From the NCBI RefSeq assembly GCF_002760435.1, contig NZ_AUUU01000001.1, forward strand, positions 1-44,473: DNA of 44,473 nucleotides, given 5' to 3'. This stretch comes from Clostridium sp. LS (GTDB lineage Bacteria; Bacillota; Clostridia; Clostridiales; Clostridiaceae). A model generated the notes under the pieces. That model was not told the origin of the DNA and did no database searches. It saw nothing but the letters and a program-made list of their open reading frames with translations. Shown piece after piece: positions 16,502 through 26,000 of this stretch. Every line of letters begins with the position of its first letter. The stretch's first letter is position 1. The translations under genes were made by a program, and so were the position numbers.

Positions 16502-18679
16502 ATGAATTCAATTGAAGAAATTATTGCAAAAGAGCTAGAAATAAAATTAAGTCAAGTTCAAAATGTTATTGGACTTTTGGATGATGGTAATACAGTTCCT
16601 TTTATTTCAAGATATAGAAAAGAAGCGACGGGGGGGCTTTCAGATGAAGTTTTAAGAAAGTTATCTGAAAGACTTACGTACCTAAGAAATTTAGAAGAAA
16701 GAAAAGCAGATGTAAAAAGATTAATACAAGAACAAGAAAAATTTACAGATGAAATAGGAAAGGCTTTAGAAAATGCAACGACCTTAACAGAGGTTGAGGA
16801 TATATATAGACCTTTTAAACCTAAAAAGAGAACAAAAGCAACAATTGCTACAGAGAAGGGATTAAAACCTTTCGCAGAATTAATTTTAGAAGGCAAATTT
16901 AGTGGTGATTTAGAAGAAGAGGCAGCTAAGTATATAAGTGAAGAAAAGGGAGTAGCAAGCAGTGAGGAAGCTATACAAGGGGCATTAGATATAATAGCTG
17001 AAAATATATCAGATGAAGCTAAGTATAGAAAATATATAAGAGAATTTGTAATAAGAGAAGGAAACATAGAATCAAAGGGAAGCTCTGAAGAGCCAACTCC
17101 ATATGAAATGTATTATGAATATTCAGAGGCAGTAAATAAAATACCACCTCATAGAATACTAGCTATAAATAGAGGAGAAAAAGAAAAAATATTAAGTGTT
17201 AAAATTACTGTTAATGAAGATAAAATAATTCAATATTTGGAAAATCAAATATTAAAAGGAAATGCTGTCTTAGATGAAAAATTAAAACTTGCTGTTAGAG
17301 ATTCGTTGAAGAGATTAATTTATCCATCAATAGAAAGAGAAATTAGAAGTGAATTAACTGATATTGGCGAAGAAGGTGCTATTAAGATCTTTAAAGAAAA
17401 TTTAAAAGCATTATTATTACAGGCACCTATTAAGGGAAAAGTAGTAATGGGATTTGATCCTGGATTTAGAACAGGATGTAAAGTTGCAATATTAGATGAA
17501 ACTGGCAAATTCTTAGAAAACACAGCTGTGTATCCAACGTTACCTAAAAAGGATATTGAAGGAACAAAGAGAACTTTAAAGGCACTTATAGCTAGGCATA
17601 ATGTTGATGTTATTTCTCTAGGAAATGGAACTGCTTCAAGAGAATCTGAAGCAGTAATAGCAGAAATGATTACAGAAATAAAAAATGAAACTGGCAGGGA
17701 ATTAGCATATGTAATAGTATCAGAAGCAGGAGCATCAGTTTATTCTGCGTCAGAACTCGCAACTAAAGAATATCCAGATTTAGATGTTACAGTAAGGGGT
17801 GCAATTTCTATAGGAAGAAGACTGCAGGATCCACTTGCCGAACTGGTTAAAATTGATCCAAAAGCAATAGGAGTAGGACAATACCAACATGATGTTACGC
17901 CTAAGAAATTAGAGGAATCTTTAGCAGGAGTAGTAGAAGATTCAGTTAACACTGTTGGAGTTGATTTAAATATAGCAACACCATCACTTTTAACACATAT
18001 TTCAGGAATAAATGCTTCAATAGCTAAAAACATTGTTGACTATAGAGAAGAAGTTGGACATTTTACCTCAAGAAAAGAGTTATTAAAAGTAAAGAGATTA
18101 GGACAAAAGGCTTACGAACAATGTGCAGGGTTCTTAAGAGTTGATGATAGCAAGGAGCCCCTAGACAATACAGCAGTGCACCCTGAGTCTTACGATATAG
18201 CTAAAAAGCTAATAGAAGTGCTTGGATATAATAAAGAAGACCTTAAAAACAATAAATTGGGCGATATTGATGAAAGAGCTGAAACTCAAGGCTTAAAGAA
18301 GTTAAGTGAGACTTTAGAAGTTGGAGAGATGACATTAAAGGATATAATAAAAGAGTTAAAGAAGCCAGGAAGAGACCCTAGAGAAGAAATGCCAAAGCCA
18401 ATACTTAAAACAGGAATAATTGAACTTAAGGATTTAAAACCAGGAATGGTACTCGCTGGAACTGTTAGAAACGTATCAGACTTTGGTGCTTTTGTAGATA
18501 TTGGAGTTCATCAAGATGGGTTAGTTCATAAGAGTCAATTGGCTAATAGATTCGTTAAACATCCTTTAGATATTGTTAAAGTTGGAGATATAGTAAAGGT
18601 TGCAATACTTGAAGTTGACGAAAAGAGAAAGAGAATATCATTAACTATGAAAGACATTGATGAATCTGTAGAAGTATAA
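16502..18679 (+). CDS. tex: Tex-family S1 RNA-binding protein
   Basis: Tex (YdcI-type) proteins bind nucleic acid and influence transcription and, in some species, toxin expression; a defined activity is not settled. The 725 residues match the family. An N-terminal helical region leads to a YqgF/RNase H-like domain around residues 305-450 (GFDPGFRTGCKVAILD). Helix-hairpin-helix repeats follow near 480-560 (LTHISGINASIAKNIVDYR). A C-terminal S1 domain lies at about 640-715 (LAGTVRNVSDFGAFVDIGV). ATG 16502 sits 5 nt after AGGAGG; upstream in-frame ATGs lack such a site. A strong terminator follows. Confidence 0.96.
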   Translation: MNSIEEIIAKELEIKLSQVQNVIGLLDDGNTVPFISRYRKEATGGLSDEVLRKLSERLTYLRNLEERKADVKRLIQEQEKFTDEIGKALENATTLTEVEDIYRPFKPKKRTKATIATEKGLKPFAELILEGKFSGDLEEEAAKYISEEKGVASSEEAIQGALDIIAENISDEAKYRKYIREFVIREGNIESKGSSEEPTPYEMYYEYSEAVNKIPPHRILAINRGEKEKILSVKITVNEDKIIQYLENQILKGNAVLDEKLKLAVRDSLKRLIYPSIEREIRSELTDIGEEGAIKIFKENLKALLLQAPIKGKVVMGFDPGFRTGCKVAILDETGKFLENTAVYPTLPKKDIEGTKRTLKALIARHNVDVISLGNGTASRESEAVIAEMITEIKNETGRELAYVIVSEAGASVYSASELATKEYPDLDVTVRGAISIGRRLQDPLAELVKIDPKAIGVGQYQHDVTPKKLEESLAGVVEDSVNTVGVDLNIATPSLLTHISGINASIAKNIVDYREEVGHFTSRKELLKVKRLGQKAYEQCAGFLRVDDSKEPLDNTAVHPESYDIAKKLIEVLGYNKEDLKNNKLGDIDERAETQGLKKLSETLEVGEMTLKDIIKELKKPGRDPREEMPKPILKTGIIELKDLKPGMVLAGTVRNVSDFGAFVDIGVHQDGLVHKSQLANRFVKHPLDIVKVGDIVKVAILEVDEKRKRISLTMKDIDESVEV

Positions 18680-18700
18680 TGAAATACAAAGTTAAGGCCG

Positions 18701-18743
18701 TGTCTTAAGAATAAAATTAGTTTATTCTTAAGACATTTTTTTT
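18701..18743 (+). terminator. Terminator after tex
   Basis: TGTCTTAAGAATAAA (18701-18715) pairs perfectly with 18721-18735 around a 5-nt loop, then eight Ts. Confidence 0.95.
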
Positions 18744-18794
18744 ATATAAAAATGAGTTTTTGTTTGAATTTAATAAAAACTTACATTGAAATTA

Positions 18795-18823
18795 TTGACA
18801 TACTAGCAAAATAGTTTTAAAGT
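18795..18823 (+). promoter_or_regulatory. Promoter for the MATE exporter gene
   Basis: Consensus TTGACA (18795-18800), a 17-bp spacer and TAAAGT (18818-18823). The start point would fall in the adjoining dyad. Confidence 0.65.
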
Positions 18824-18824
18824 T

Positions 18825-18855
18825 ATTATAGTAGTACATAGTGTACTACTATAAT
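18825..18855. promoter_or_regulatory. 31-bp perfect dyad, probable repressor operator
   Basis: ATTATAGTAGTACA (18825-18838) and TGTACTACTATAAT (18842-18855) are perfect 14-bp arms around TAG. The dyad begins just after the -10 and covers the predicted start of the MATE transcript, the position of a repressor site. No regulator gene is adjacent, so the protein would be encoded elsewhere. Confidence 0.7.
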
Positions 18856-18879
18856 ATGAATAAGATATGGGGGAGATGT

Positions 18880-20244
18880 ATGATTGAAAAAGTTTTAAAG
18901 AAAAATTCATATTTAAGTGCTATGCTAGGAATAGCAATACCAATTTCTATTCAAAGTTTATTCCAAGCTTCATTAAGTATTGTAGATCAATTTATGGTGG
19001 GACAATTGGGAGGAGATGCAATTGCAGCAGTAGGTCTTGGATCACGATATCCCAATATTTTTATAATAACTTTAAATGCCATTGGTGCATCAACTTCTAT
19101 TATGATATCCCAATTTTGGGGTAAAAAAGATAAGGAGAATATAGGACGCTCATTTGGTGGAAATTTATTTTTTGGACTTGCGATAACTTTGATCTTTTTA
19201 TTGATTTCATTACTGATACCAACTGAAGTACTAGAATGCTATACAAATGATCCTAAAATAATTGAACTTGGAAGTGAATATCTTAAGATTATTGCAGTTG
19301 GATATGTACCAATTCTTTTAATAACTATGTATTCTTCAATTTTAAGGAGTACAGATCATGTTAAATTACCTATGTTTGCAGGTATGTTCGGAATAATGAT
19401 GAATACTTTATTAAATTATATTCTTATATTTGATAAATTTGGATTTTCAGGAATGGGGATGCAAGGCACAGCTTACGCCACAACTATAACTAGATATTTA
19501 GAAGCCTTAATACTGTTTGGATGCATTTATTTTAAGAAATATCCGGGAGCTTTTAAAATAAAAGAAATTTCTAATCTATCACTTGAATTCATTAAAAAAA
19601 TTATGATAATAACTACTCCAATATTAATAAATGAATTCTTTTGGGCATTTGGTGAAACAATGTATTCTATTGTATATGGAAGAATAGGTACGATTGAAGT
19701 TGCGGCTATGACATTAACATTTCCACTACAAAGCCTAAGCATTGGGGTATTTTCAGGGGTTAGTGTTGCAGCAGGAATTATGATAGGAAATAAGCTTGGG
19801 AAAGATAAAAATAACGAAGCATTCAGCTATTCAAGAAAGTTTGTTCACCTTGGTATTGTTGGTGCAGTAATACTTGGAGTTATATTAATTATACTATCTA
19901 AAGTATATGTAGCTATATTTAATGTATCAAATGACTTAAAAGATTGTACAATCAAATTAATAATAATGTTTGCATTAGTACTATGGATTAAAGTTTCAAA
20001 TATGATTATAGGTGGTGGAATTTTAAGAAGTGGTGGACAAACTAAATACACCTTATATTTAGATATGTTTGGAACATGGGGAATAGGAGTTCCAATTGGG
20101 TTTGTTTCAGCATTTATATTCAAACTTCCAATTGAATGGGTTTATTTATTATTATCAAGTGAAGAACTTATAAGATTAATAATTGGATTGAAATTAATGT
20201 ATTCAAGGAAATGGATGGTAAATATTACAAAAGAATGTGCTTGA
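18880..20244 (+). CDS. MATE-family efflux transporter
   Basis: MATE exporters expel cationic drugs, dyes or metabolites using a Na+ or H+ gradient. The 454-residue protein has the usual 12 membrane segments in two halves. Typical MATE features are SIVDQFMVGQLGGDAIAAVGLG in the first helices (shared by the family) and the second-half start IITTPILINEFFWAFGET. The start at 18880 follows GGGGGAG and gives the normal short N-terminus; the upstream in-frame GTG and ATG codons overlap the operator region. It stands alone behind a strong promoter with a dyad over the start point, suggesting induction by a ligand that releases a repressor. Confidence 0.92.
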   Translation: MIEKVLKKNSYLSAMLGIAIPISIQSLFQASLSIVDQFMVGQLGGDAIAAVGLGSRYPNIFIITLNAIGASTSIMISQFWGKKDKENIGRSFGGNLFFGLAITLIFLLISLLIPTEVLECYTNDPKIIELGSEYLKIIAVGYVPILLITMYSSILRSTDHVKLPMFAGMFGIMMNTLLNYILIFDKFGFSGMGMQGTAYATTITRYLEALILFGCIYFKKYPGAFKIKEISNLSLEFIKKIMIITTPILINEFFWAFGETMYSIVYGRIGTIEVAAMTLTFPLQSLSIGVFSGVSVAAGIMIGNKLGKDKNNEAFSYSRKFVHLGIVGAVILGVILIILSKVYVAIFNVSNDLKDCTIKLIIMFALVLWIKVSNMIIGGGILRSGGQTKYTLYLDMFGTWGIGVPIGFVSAFIFKLPIEWVYLLLSSEELIRLIIGLKLMYSRKWMVNITKECA

Positions 20245-20437
20245 ATTTTCATTAAATCTTTTAAAAATATATTTCTAAATACTTATTCCCAAAACCGCAT
20301 TTTATTTTTTGATTTAGACAAAAATAATTGTAGATTTACGTATATACAATAATCAAAAGTTTGATATAGAGGATATTTACCTATATAATAAGGAGTGTTG
20401 AAAGTTATTTAATTTAGATTATAGGAGAGTTGAGACA

Positions 20438-21400
20438 ATGATCAAATGGGGAATTATTGGGCTTGGAAATATTGCTGCACGTTTTGCAAAGAGTTTATCC
20501 AATTCAAGCGAAGGCATACTATATGCAGTCGCTTCAAAAACAAAAGAAAAACGTGATGAATTTTATGAACAATATAGATGTAAGAAAGTTTATGAAGATT
20601 ATAATGAATTGCTAAATGATGATAATTTAGATGCAGTTTATATCGCATTGCCTCACGGATTTCATAAATATTGGTCAATACAAGCCTTAAGATATAAAAA
20701 AGCTGTGTTATGTGAAAAGCCTGTAGGTTTAAATGCAGAAGAGATGAAAGAAATAAAAAAGGAAGCTTTATTGAATAACACATTCTTTATGGAAGCCATG
20801 AAAACAAGATTTATTCCATTAATTCATCAGATTAAAGAAATAATGGGAAATAAGGAAATAGGGGAAATCACATCTATTAAAGCTAATTTTTGTAATCATG
20901 TTAAAGATATTAAAGAAGGTTCATATCTTTTAGATAAAAATCAAGGCGGGGCTTTATTGGATGTTGGAATTTATCCTTTATCTTTTGTTATGGATATGAT
21001 AGATTCGGAAGTTAAGGACGTTAAGTCTGAGATGAAAATCAATGAGTGGGGAGTAGATTCATATTTTAAAGCTACGCTAACTTTTGAAAATGGAGTAATA
21101 GGAACTATTGAAGGAGCTATTGATAGAGATAAAGAAAGAAACGCTATTATAAAAGGAACAAAAGGATATATGGAAATTCCGATTTATAATAGACCTAATA
21201 GAGCTATGATTTATTTAAATAATGATGAGGTTTATACAATCGAGGAAGAATTAGAATTTGATGATATGTATGCAGAAATTAAGGAAGTGCATGATTGCCT
21301 AATGCAATCAAAATTACAAAGCGAGAACTTAACTTTAGATGAGTCAACTCGTGTAATGGAAGTATTAGATGATATTAGAAGGAATGCAGTATTAAGCTAG
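20438..21400 (+). CDS. Gfo/Idh/MocA-family oxidoreductase
   Basis: These NAD(P)-dependent dehydrogenases mostly oxidise or reduce sugars, inositols and related polyols; the substrate here is unknown. The 320 residues begin with the Rossmann motif IIGLGNIAARFAKSL. The family EKP motif appears as CEKPVGLNAEE near residue 92, and its lysine is expected to be catalytic. The C-terminal alpha/beta domain includes GGALLDVGIYPLSF, the region of the usual GxxxDxGxH motif, here with Tyr in place of His. TAGGAGAG precedes the ATG. It is 34 nt upstream of a DMT transporter, so the two may form a pair. Confidence 0.9.
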   Translation: MIKWGIIGLGNIAARFAKSLSNSSEGILYAVASKTKEKRDEFYEQYRCKKVYEDYNELLNDDNLDAVYIALPHGFHKYWSIQALRYKKAVLCEKPVGLNAEEMKEIKKEALLNNTFFMEAMKTRFIPLIHQIKEIMGNKEIGEITSIKANFCNHVKDIKEGSYLLDKNQGGALLDVGIYPLSFVMDMIDSEVKDVKSEMKINEWGVDSYFKATLTFENGVIGTIEGAIDRDKERNAIIKGTKGYMEIPIYNRPNRAMIYLNNDEVYTIEEELEFDDMYAEIKEVHDCLMQSKLQSENLTLDESTRVMEVLDDIRRNAVLS

Positions 21401-21434
21401 ACTTACCATACTAGTCAGGAGAGAAATATACAAA

Positions 21435-22367
21435 ATGGATAAAACTAAATTTTATACGGATAGAAAAAACATAGTATTTTTGGCAGCTTTATGTTGCCTT
21501 TTATGGGGAAGTGCCTATCCATCTATTAAAGTAGGATACTCATTATTTAACATAAATGATTTAGGTTCTAAATTGGTTTTTGCAGGATATAGATTTACTC
21601 TTGCAGGCATTTTTATACTTGTATTTGAGCTTATAAAAAATAAAACTTTATTTAAATTTTCTCAAAAGCAGCTTTGCCAAGTTACATTATTAGGACTAAC
21701 CCAGACTGCACTCCAATATATATTTTTTTATGTAGGAATGTCGTATACTACTGGAGTAAGGGGCTCCATAATAAACGGAACAGGTACCTTTATAAGCATT
21801 ATTTTAGCTCATTTTATTTATAAAAATGATAAACTTAGTCTTAATAAAATAATAGGATGCATTATAGGTTTTTTAGGTGTAATAATTGTAAACTTGAACG
21901 GAGAATCCTTGGGCGGAGCATCGGTGACTCTTAGGGGGGAAGGCTTTATAATGATAGCTGCGACTATATTTGCTGTAACAGCAATATATGGGAAGAGAAT
22001 AACTCAGACCCAAGAGCCGTCAGTAGTAACTGGGCTTCAATTATTTATAGGAGGAGTTACACTAACAATTTTAGGGGGTGTTTTGGGTGGTACACTAAAA
22101 GGGTTTACAGTGATATCTACAGGCCTTTTAATATATATGGCATTATTATCTTCAGTGGCTTTTGTTGTGTGGACGCAGTTACTTAAATATAATAAGGTTG
22201 GAATTATATCAGCTTTTAACTTCTTAATACCTGTGTTTGGAACATTGTTGTCAGGTATAATTTTAGGAGAAAATATATTTGATATTAAAATATTAATAGC
22301 ATTAATTTTAGTTTGTTATGGAATATTCTTGGTTTATAGAGAAAGAAAGAAAAGTTATTCAATATAA
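21435..22367 (+). CDS. EamA/DMT-family exporter
   Basis: The 310-residue protein has ten predicted membrane segments arranged as two EamA repeats, the pattern of drug/metabolite transporters (RhaT/YdcZ-like) that export amino acids, purines or other small metabolites. The first repeat has LLWGSAYPSIKVGY and GYRFTLAG; the second ends with IPVFGTLLSGIILGE, both hallmarks. AGGAGAG lies about 10 nt before the ATG. It follows the Gfo/Idh/MocA gene closely, which suggests linked metabolism and export of one compound, but this is inference. Confidence 0.92.
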   Translation: MDKTKFYTDRKNIVFLAALCCLLWGSAYPSIKVGYSLFNINDLGSKLVFAGYRFTLAGIFILVFELIKNKTLFKFSQKQLCQVTLLGLTQTALQYIFFYVGMSYTTGVRGSIINGTGTFISIILAHFIYKNDKLSLNKIIGCIIGFLGVIIVNLNGESLGGASVTLRGEGFIMIAATIFAVTAIYGKRITQTQEPSVVTGLQLFIGGVTLTILGGVLGGTLKGFTVISTGLLIYMALLSSVAFVVWTQLLKYNKVGIISAFNFLIPVFGTLLSGIILGENIFDIKILIALILVCYGIFLVYRERKKSYSI

Positions 22368-22570
22368 TCAAATAACATGAAGTAAAATCGATATCTCATA
22401 AAATTTAGAATACAAAACAATTACAACCATAAGAATTGAAATATAAGCTTAAAATATAAGCTAATTTGGATAAACATTGATTTGAAAGAATTTCTTATAT
22501 GAAGTATTATTAACTTAGAAAAAGAGAAGGTTTCGAAATATTAAATAGTTTTTATATATGGAGGTAATAA

Positions 22571-22876
22571 ATGAGAGTTAAATGTATTGATAATAATCTT
22601 TGTTCAACACTAACATTAAATAAAGAATATCAAGTAATTGAAGAGGCACCTGAATATTATGTAATTGTTGATGATGTAAACAATGAAACAACTTGCAGAA
22701 AAACAAGATTTGCAGTTGTTGAAGATGGCGGCATAACAAAAAAAGCAAAGGCTACAATTACAGAATTAAATTATCAGTTAGAAAACGAGTTTAGAGATAT
22801 AAAGCAATTTACTATAAGAAAAAATTCTAAAGGTGAAATGAAAGAGATATCTATAAAATTTAAATATGATATTTAG
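22571..22876 (+). CDS. Small SH3-like protein, unknown function
   Basis: The 101-residue protein is not assigned to a function. The first 55 residues read as a small beta barrel (MRVKCIDNN, LTLNKEYQVIEE, YYVIVDD, RKTRFAVVED), the layout of SH3-like small proteins often found in Firmicutes and phages. The rest is a helix plus strands with many charged residues. GGAGG sits 6 nt before the ATG. It has a 150-nt 3' untranslated region and then a strong terminator at 23027, so it forms a single-gene unit. Confidence 0.72.
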   Translation: MRVKCIDNNLCSTLTLNKEYQVIEEAPEYYVIVDDVNNETTCRKTRFAVVEDGGITKKAKATITELNYQLENEFRDIKQFTIRKNSKGEMKEISIKFKYDI

Positions 22877-23026
22877 CAGATTTTATAAAGGAACTAGAAT
22901 ATATGCCCATACCTTGAATCACTCACTAAATCTAAATTTGGAGTTATGTATCACAGTTTTTTAAACAGAAGCAAGGAATCGCCTATACTAATTATCATAG
23001 AGAAAAAGTAATATAATTAAAATTAT

Positions 23027-23078
23027 AAATGCATTAGTTCATAGAATTAAAATTCTCGAACTAATGCATTTTTATTTG
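23027..23078 (+). terminator. Terminator after the SH3-like gene
   Basis: AAATGCATTAGTTC (23027-23040) pairs perfectly with 23058-23071, with a second AGAATT/AATTCT stem inside the loop, then Ts. It isolates the chemoreceptor unit downstream. Confidence 0.9.
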
Positions 23079-23242
23079 TACTCTGGATTTTAATGGATGA
23101 AGTCAGTACTTGTAGGACAAAATTAGATAAAATATACAAGAATTTAACATAATTTTAAAGAGAAGTAAAGAAATGATGTATATAATATTGAAATATGAGG
23201 GGATAGTGTTATTTAACTGATAAAGAGAAATTAGGGTCAATT

Positions 23243-23326
23243 ATTAAGTTTTGGAACTGTGAAAAATTCTCATTATTTGGGCACCTTTGAGGATTTTGAG
23301 TTAGTGGTGCAACCGACCAACTTAAT
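23243..23326 (+). promoter_or_regulatory. c-di-GMP-II riboswitch aptamer
   Basis: The conserved block TTTGGGCACC, then TTTTGAGTTAGTGGTGCAA and CCGACC, closely matches the c-di-GMP-II riboswitch as known from Clostridium acetobutylicum. P1 is perfect: ATTAAGTT (23243-23250) with AACTTAAT (23319-23326). This class binds cyclic di-GMP through a pseudoknot. It leads into a chemoreceptor gene, a usual target class. Confidence 0.93.
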
Positions 23327-23377
23327 CTTAGTGCAATTATTTGAGTTACTAAGTTTAATTGGTCTTTTATTCTTTTT
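23315..23377 (+). terminator. c-di-GMP-II expression-platform terminator
   Basis: The arm at 23315-23332 (GACCAACTTAATCTTAGT) pairs with 23348-23364, then TTTTATTCTTTTT. The 5' arm contains the 3' strand of aptamer P1, so P1 and terminator are mutually exclusive. Ligand binding should hold P1 and prevent termination, making this an ON switch. Confidence 0.85.
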
Positions 23378-23452
23378 AATTTGTTTATAAAAATAATTTT
23401 ACTTACAATTTAAATTTAAAATAATATATAAAATATGTGAGGGAGATTGAGA

Positions 23453-25171
23453 ATGATAAATAATTTAAGGGTTAAAAAGAAAATATTCACGCTTTCACTT
23501 ATAATGATGCTATTGATTATTATAGTTGGATCGATAGGTTACTATTATAATTCAAAAGCAAATAAGGATATGTCCTCATTATATAAGAATAGAACTTTTG
23601 CAATAAAGTATTTAATGGATAATAGAAATCAGGCAAGAGCAATAGAGGCAGATACTTATAATATTTTTCTGAATGTAGGAGATACAGAAAAGCAGAATTT
23701 ATTAATTAAAGACATAAATGATAGGAAAAAGATATTTGATGATAATTTTGAAAACTATAAGAAAAATGAACTTGATTCCTATGAAAAAGATATTGTCCCT
23801 GTGCTTGAGAATAATTTAGCTAAGTATCGCTCAGTAAGAGATGAAGCAATTAAATTGGCGTTAGAAGGGAAGCAAAATGAAGCTATTGAAAAATTTACTA
23901 CAATTCAAAATACCATAACTGATTTTCATCAAAACTTAAAAGATTTAGGCGCTTACAATCAAAATGCGGCAGACGAGATTAACAGTCAGAACGATATAGA
24001 TTATGAATATAACATGAAAATATTTTTATTAGTTATAGGTTTTTCAATTATACTTTCATTTTTAGGGACACATTTTATTTCAAAAAATATTTCAAATGCG
24101 TTAGAAGTATCAGTAAATCATTTAAAACTTATAGCTAAAGGAAATTTGAGTATGCAAGTACCTGAGAAGCTCATGAAGAGAAAAGATGAGATGGGGGAAA
24201 TTTTTAATGCAATTCATGTAATGCAAAACGATATTGGTAATTTAATAAAAGAAATAATCAATGAAGCCCATGATATGAGTGCCTCTAGTAAAGAATTGTC
24301 TATTGTAGTGGGTGATCTTACATTAAAATCGGAAGACATAAAAAAGGTAGTAAATAGTATATCAGAAGATGTACAGGAAACAAGTGCGGCTTCAGAAGAA
24401 ATAAGTGCATCTATACAAGAAGTAGATTCAAGCATTAATGTTCTTTCAAGCAAAGCTATGGAAGGAAGTAACAATGCTAACGAATCTAAAAATAGAGCTT
24501 TAGATGTCCAAAAAAAAGGCAAATCATCAGTGGAAGAAACAAGAAAATTGTACGAGGAAAAAAAGGAAAAAAGCTTGAAAGCAATTGAAGATGGAAAAGT
24601 TGTCGAAACAATTAAAGTAATGGCTGATACAATCGCAGATATATCGGAACAAACAAATTTACTTGCTCTTAATGCGGCAATTGAAGCAGCAAGAGCCGGA
24701 GAGCAAGGAAAAGGGTTTGCAGTAGTAGCAGAAGAAGTAAGGAGTTTAGCAGAACAATCATCGGAAGCAGTTACTAATATAAAAGATACAATAGTAAAAG
24801 TTCAGACAGCATTTAAAAATCTTTCTGATAATAGTAAGGATGTATTGAACTTTATAAAGGATACTGTAGATCCTCAGTTTGAAAGCATGAAAGATATGGG
24901 AGATCAATATCATAGTGATGCAGAGTTTGTAACTAATATGTCAGAAGAGATCGCTTCTATGTCAGAGGAACTTACAGCTACAATAAATCAAGTAAGTGAA
25001 GTAATACAAAACACTGCTATTACCGCACAAAAATCATCTGAAAATACAGAAACTATAAAAAATAACATTGATGAAACAACAAAAGTTATAGAACAGGTTA
25101 AAGTAGCAGCACAAAATCAAGCTGAACTTTCCGAAAAACTTAGTAACATGGTACAAAATTTTACAATTTAG
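23453..25171 (+). CDS. Methyl-accepting chemotaxis protein
   Basis: This 572-residue membrane chemoreceptor would signal through CheW/CheA to the flagellar motor. The first membrane segment is at about residues 10-30. A four-helix-bundle sensor domain (about 30-185) follows, with a second membrane segment near 187-207, then HAMP (about 208-262). The cytoplasmic signalling tip has the invariant [20 protein letters not shown] and [15 protein letters not shown]. No CheW-binding pentapeptide is seen at the end. ATG 23453 is 7 nt after GAGGGAG and is preferred to the TTG six bases earlier. A c-di-GMP-II ON switch lies upstream, so high c-di-GMP should raise its level. Confidence 0.95.
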   Translation: MINNLRVKKKIFTLSLIMMLLIIIVGSIGYYYNSKANKDMSSLYKNRTFAIKYLMDNRNQARAIEADTYNIFLNVGDTEKQNLLIKDINDRKKIFDDNFENYKKNELDSYEKDIVPVLENNLAKYRSVRDEAIKLALEGKQNEAIEKFTTIQNTITDFHQNLKDLGAYNQNAADEINSQNDIDYEYNMKIFLLVIGFSIILSFLGTHFISKNISNALEVSVNHLKLIAKGNLSMQVPEKLMKRKDEMGEIFNAIHVMQNDIGNLIKEIINEAHDMSASSKELSIVVGDLTLKSEDIKKVVNSISEDVQETSAASEEISASIQEVDSSINVLSSKAMEGSNNANESKNRALDVQKKGKSSVEETRKLYEEKKEKSLKAIEDGKVVETIKVMADTIADISEQTNLLALNAAIEAARAGEQGKGFAVVAEEVRSLAEQSSEAVTNIKDTIVKVQTAFKNLSDNSKDVLNFIKDTVDPQFESMKDMGDQYHSDAEFVTNMSEEIASMSEELTATINQVSEVIQNTAITAQKSSENTETIKNNIDETTKVIEQVKVAAQNQAELSEKLSNMVQNFTI

Positions 25172-25224
25172 TAATTAAGATTATTCAAAAAACAACATAC
25201 CATTGTCAATACTATTAAGAAGAG

Positions 25225-25257
25225 GTAGGAACACAAATAAAAAAGTGTTCCTACTTT
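25225..25257. terminator. Terminator between chemoreceptor and PadR genes
   Basis: GTAGGAACAC (25225-25234) pairs with GTGTTCCTAC (25245-25254), with Ts after and an A-rich loop. It overlaps the PadR stop codon and serves convergent genes. Confidence 0.85.
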
Positions 25258-25805
25258 ACTTTTGGTGATATTCTTTTTATACAATCTTTAATCCAGTCTA
25301 TGTAACTTTTTTCTCTCATAATGGCACCATTTAAAACAATATAATCACCAAAGCCAGGAGAAGAAACTTTAGATATATCTCTTTTCTTTAAAAGTTCTTC
25401 CATAGAATTTTCTAGATATTCTAATCTTTCAGAATGCTTAGTTAAAGCACTTTGGAATTGGGTTAACAAAGTATCTATATCCATTTCATCACAAAAATAA
25501 GCCTTAAGTCTAAAAATATCTTTTGGAGTTGGCTCGAGAGGGTCGTCTTTAGCAAGCCATTTTTGTAAATTCTTCTTTCCTTTTTCAGTTATTGTATATA
25601 ATTTTTTTTCTAGTTTTTCACCTTGTATAACTGTTTCGTAGGAAATCAGGCCTTCATCTGTCAGTTTTTTTAACTCGGGATATATTTGACTATGTTTAGC
25701 GTACCAAAATTCTACTAAACCTTCGTTAAAAGATTTAGTTATATCATATCCTGTTAATGGGCTTCTATTAATAAGCCCCAAAATTGCATATTTTAAAGTT
25801 CTCAT
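25251..25805 (-). CDS. PadR-family transcriptional regulator
   Basis: PadR regulators are small winged-helix repressors often released by phenolics, antibiotics or other planar compounds. The 184 residues have the N-terminal PadR helix-turn-helix (residues 1-80; KYAILGLINRSPLTGYDITKSF, then WYAKHSQIYPELKKLTDEGLI, both standard). The C-terminal Vir_act_alpha_C helical dimerisation domain covers about 95-180. GAGGTG precedes the ATG. It is divergent from the enoate-reductase-like gene, and a perfect PadR box (ATGT-N8-ACAT) lies between them over the other gene's -35. It therefore probably represses both itself and that operon. Confidence 0.94.
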   Translation of the reverse strand: MRTLKYAILGLINRSPLTGYDITKSFNEGLVEFWYAKHSQIYPELKKLTDEGLISYETVIQGEKLEKKLYTITEKGKKNLQKWLAKDDPLEPTPKDIFRLKAYFCDEMDIDTLLTQFQSALTKHSERLEYLENSMEELLKKRDISKVSSPGFGDYIVLNGAIMREKSYIDWIKDCIKRISPKVK

Positions 25806-25880
25806 ATACTATTAGCACCTCATTTTTAATATATAATCATTTTACCATGGTTAAATATAAAGTAAAATAGAATATGATTA

Positions 25881-25910
25881 ATAAAACATGTCGATATTGA
25901 CATGTTTTAT
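25881..25910. promoter_or_regulatory. PadR operator (30-bp dyad)
   Basis: ATAAAACATGTC (25881-25892) and GACATGTTTTAT (25899-25910) are perfect 12-bp arms around GATATT. Inside lies ATGT-N8-ACAT, the known PadR box. It covers the -35 of the promoter for the oxidoreductase gene and sits 80 nt from the padR start. Confidence 0.85.
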
Positions 25911-25926
25911 TCACTAAGAATATAAT
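25897..25926 (+). promoter_or_regulatory. SigA promoter for the enoate-reductase-like operon
   Basis: TTGACA (25897-25902), an 18-bp spacer and TATAAT (25921-25926). The -35 is inside the PadR dyad, so PadR binding should block RNA polymerase. Confidence 0.85.
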
Positions 25927-25961
25927 ATAAGAGTAGAAGTTAGTGTAATTACATTATTATG

Positions 25962-25973
25962 TTAAACGTTTAA
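25962..25973. promoter_or_regulatory. CG-centred dyad downstream of the start point (cre/LacI-like)
   Basis: TTAAACGTTTAA is a perfect 12-bp palindrome with a central CG, as in LacI/CcpA half-site pairs. It lies about 30 nt into the transcript, where a roadblock site would act. Short enough that chance is possible. Confidence 0.35.
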
Positions 25974-26000
25974 AGAAATTTTGACTTTGGGAGGATATGT

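Noticed and set aside
16558..17067. 169-codon open frame antisense to tex
   Set aside because: It is a shadow of the AT-biased codon pattern of tex, without a ribosome site or recognisable protein features.
20454..20783. 109-codon minus-strand frame inside the Gfo/Idh/MocA gene
   Set aside because: It mirrors the coding frame and has a low-complexity composition; no start signal.
22880..23015. Short frame reading YLESLTKSKFGVMYHSF on the plus strand
   Set aside because: No start codon or ribosome site in frame and no recognised family; it is most simply 3' untranslated sequence of the upstream gene.
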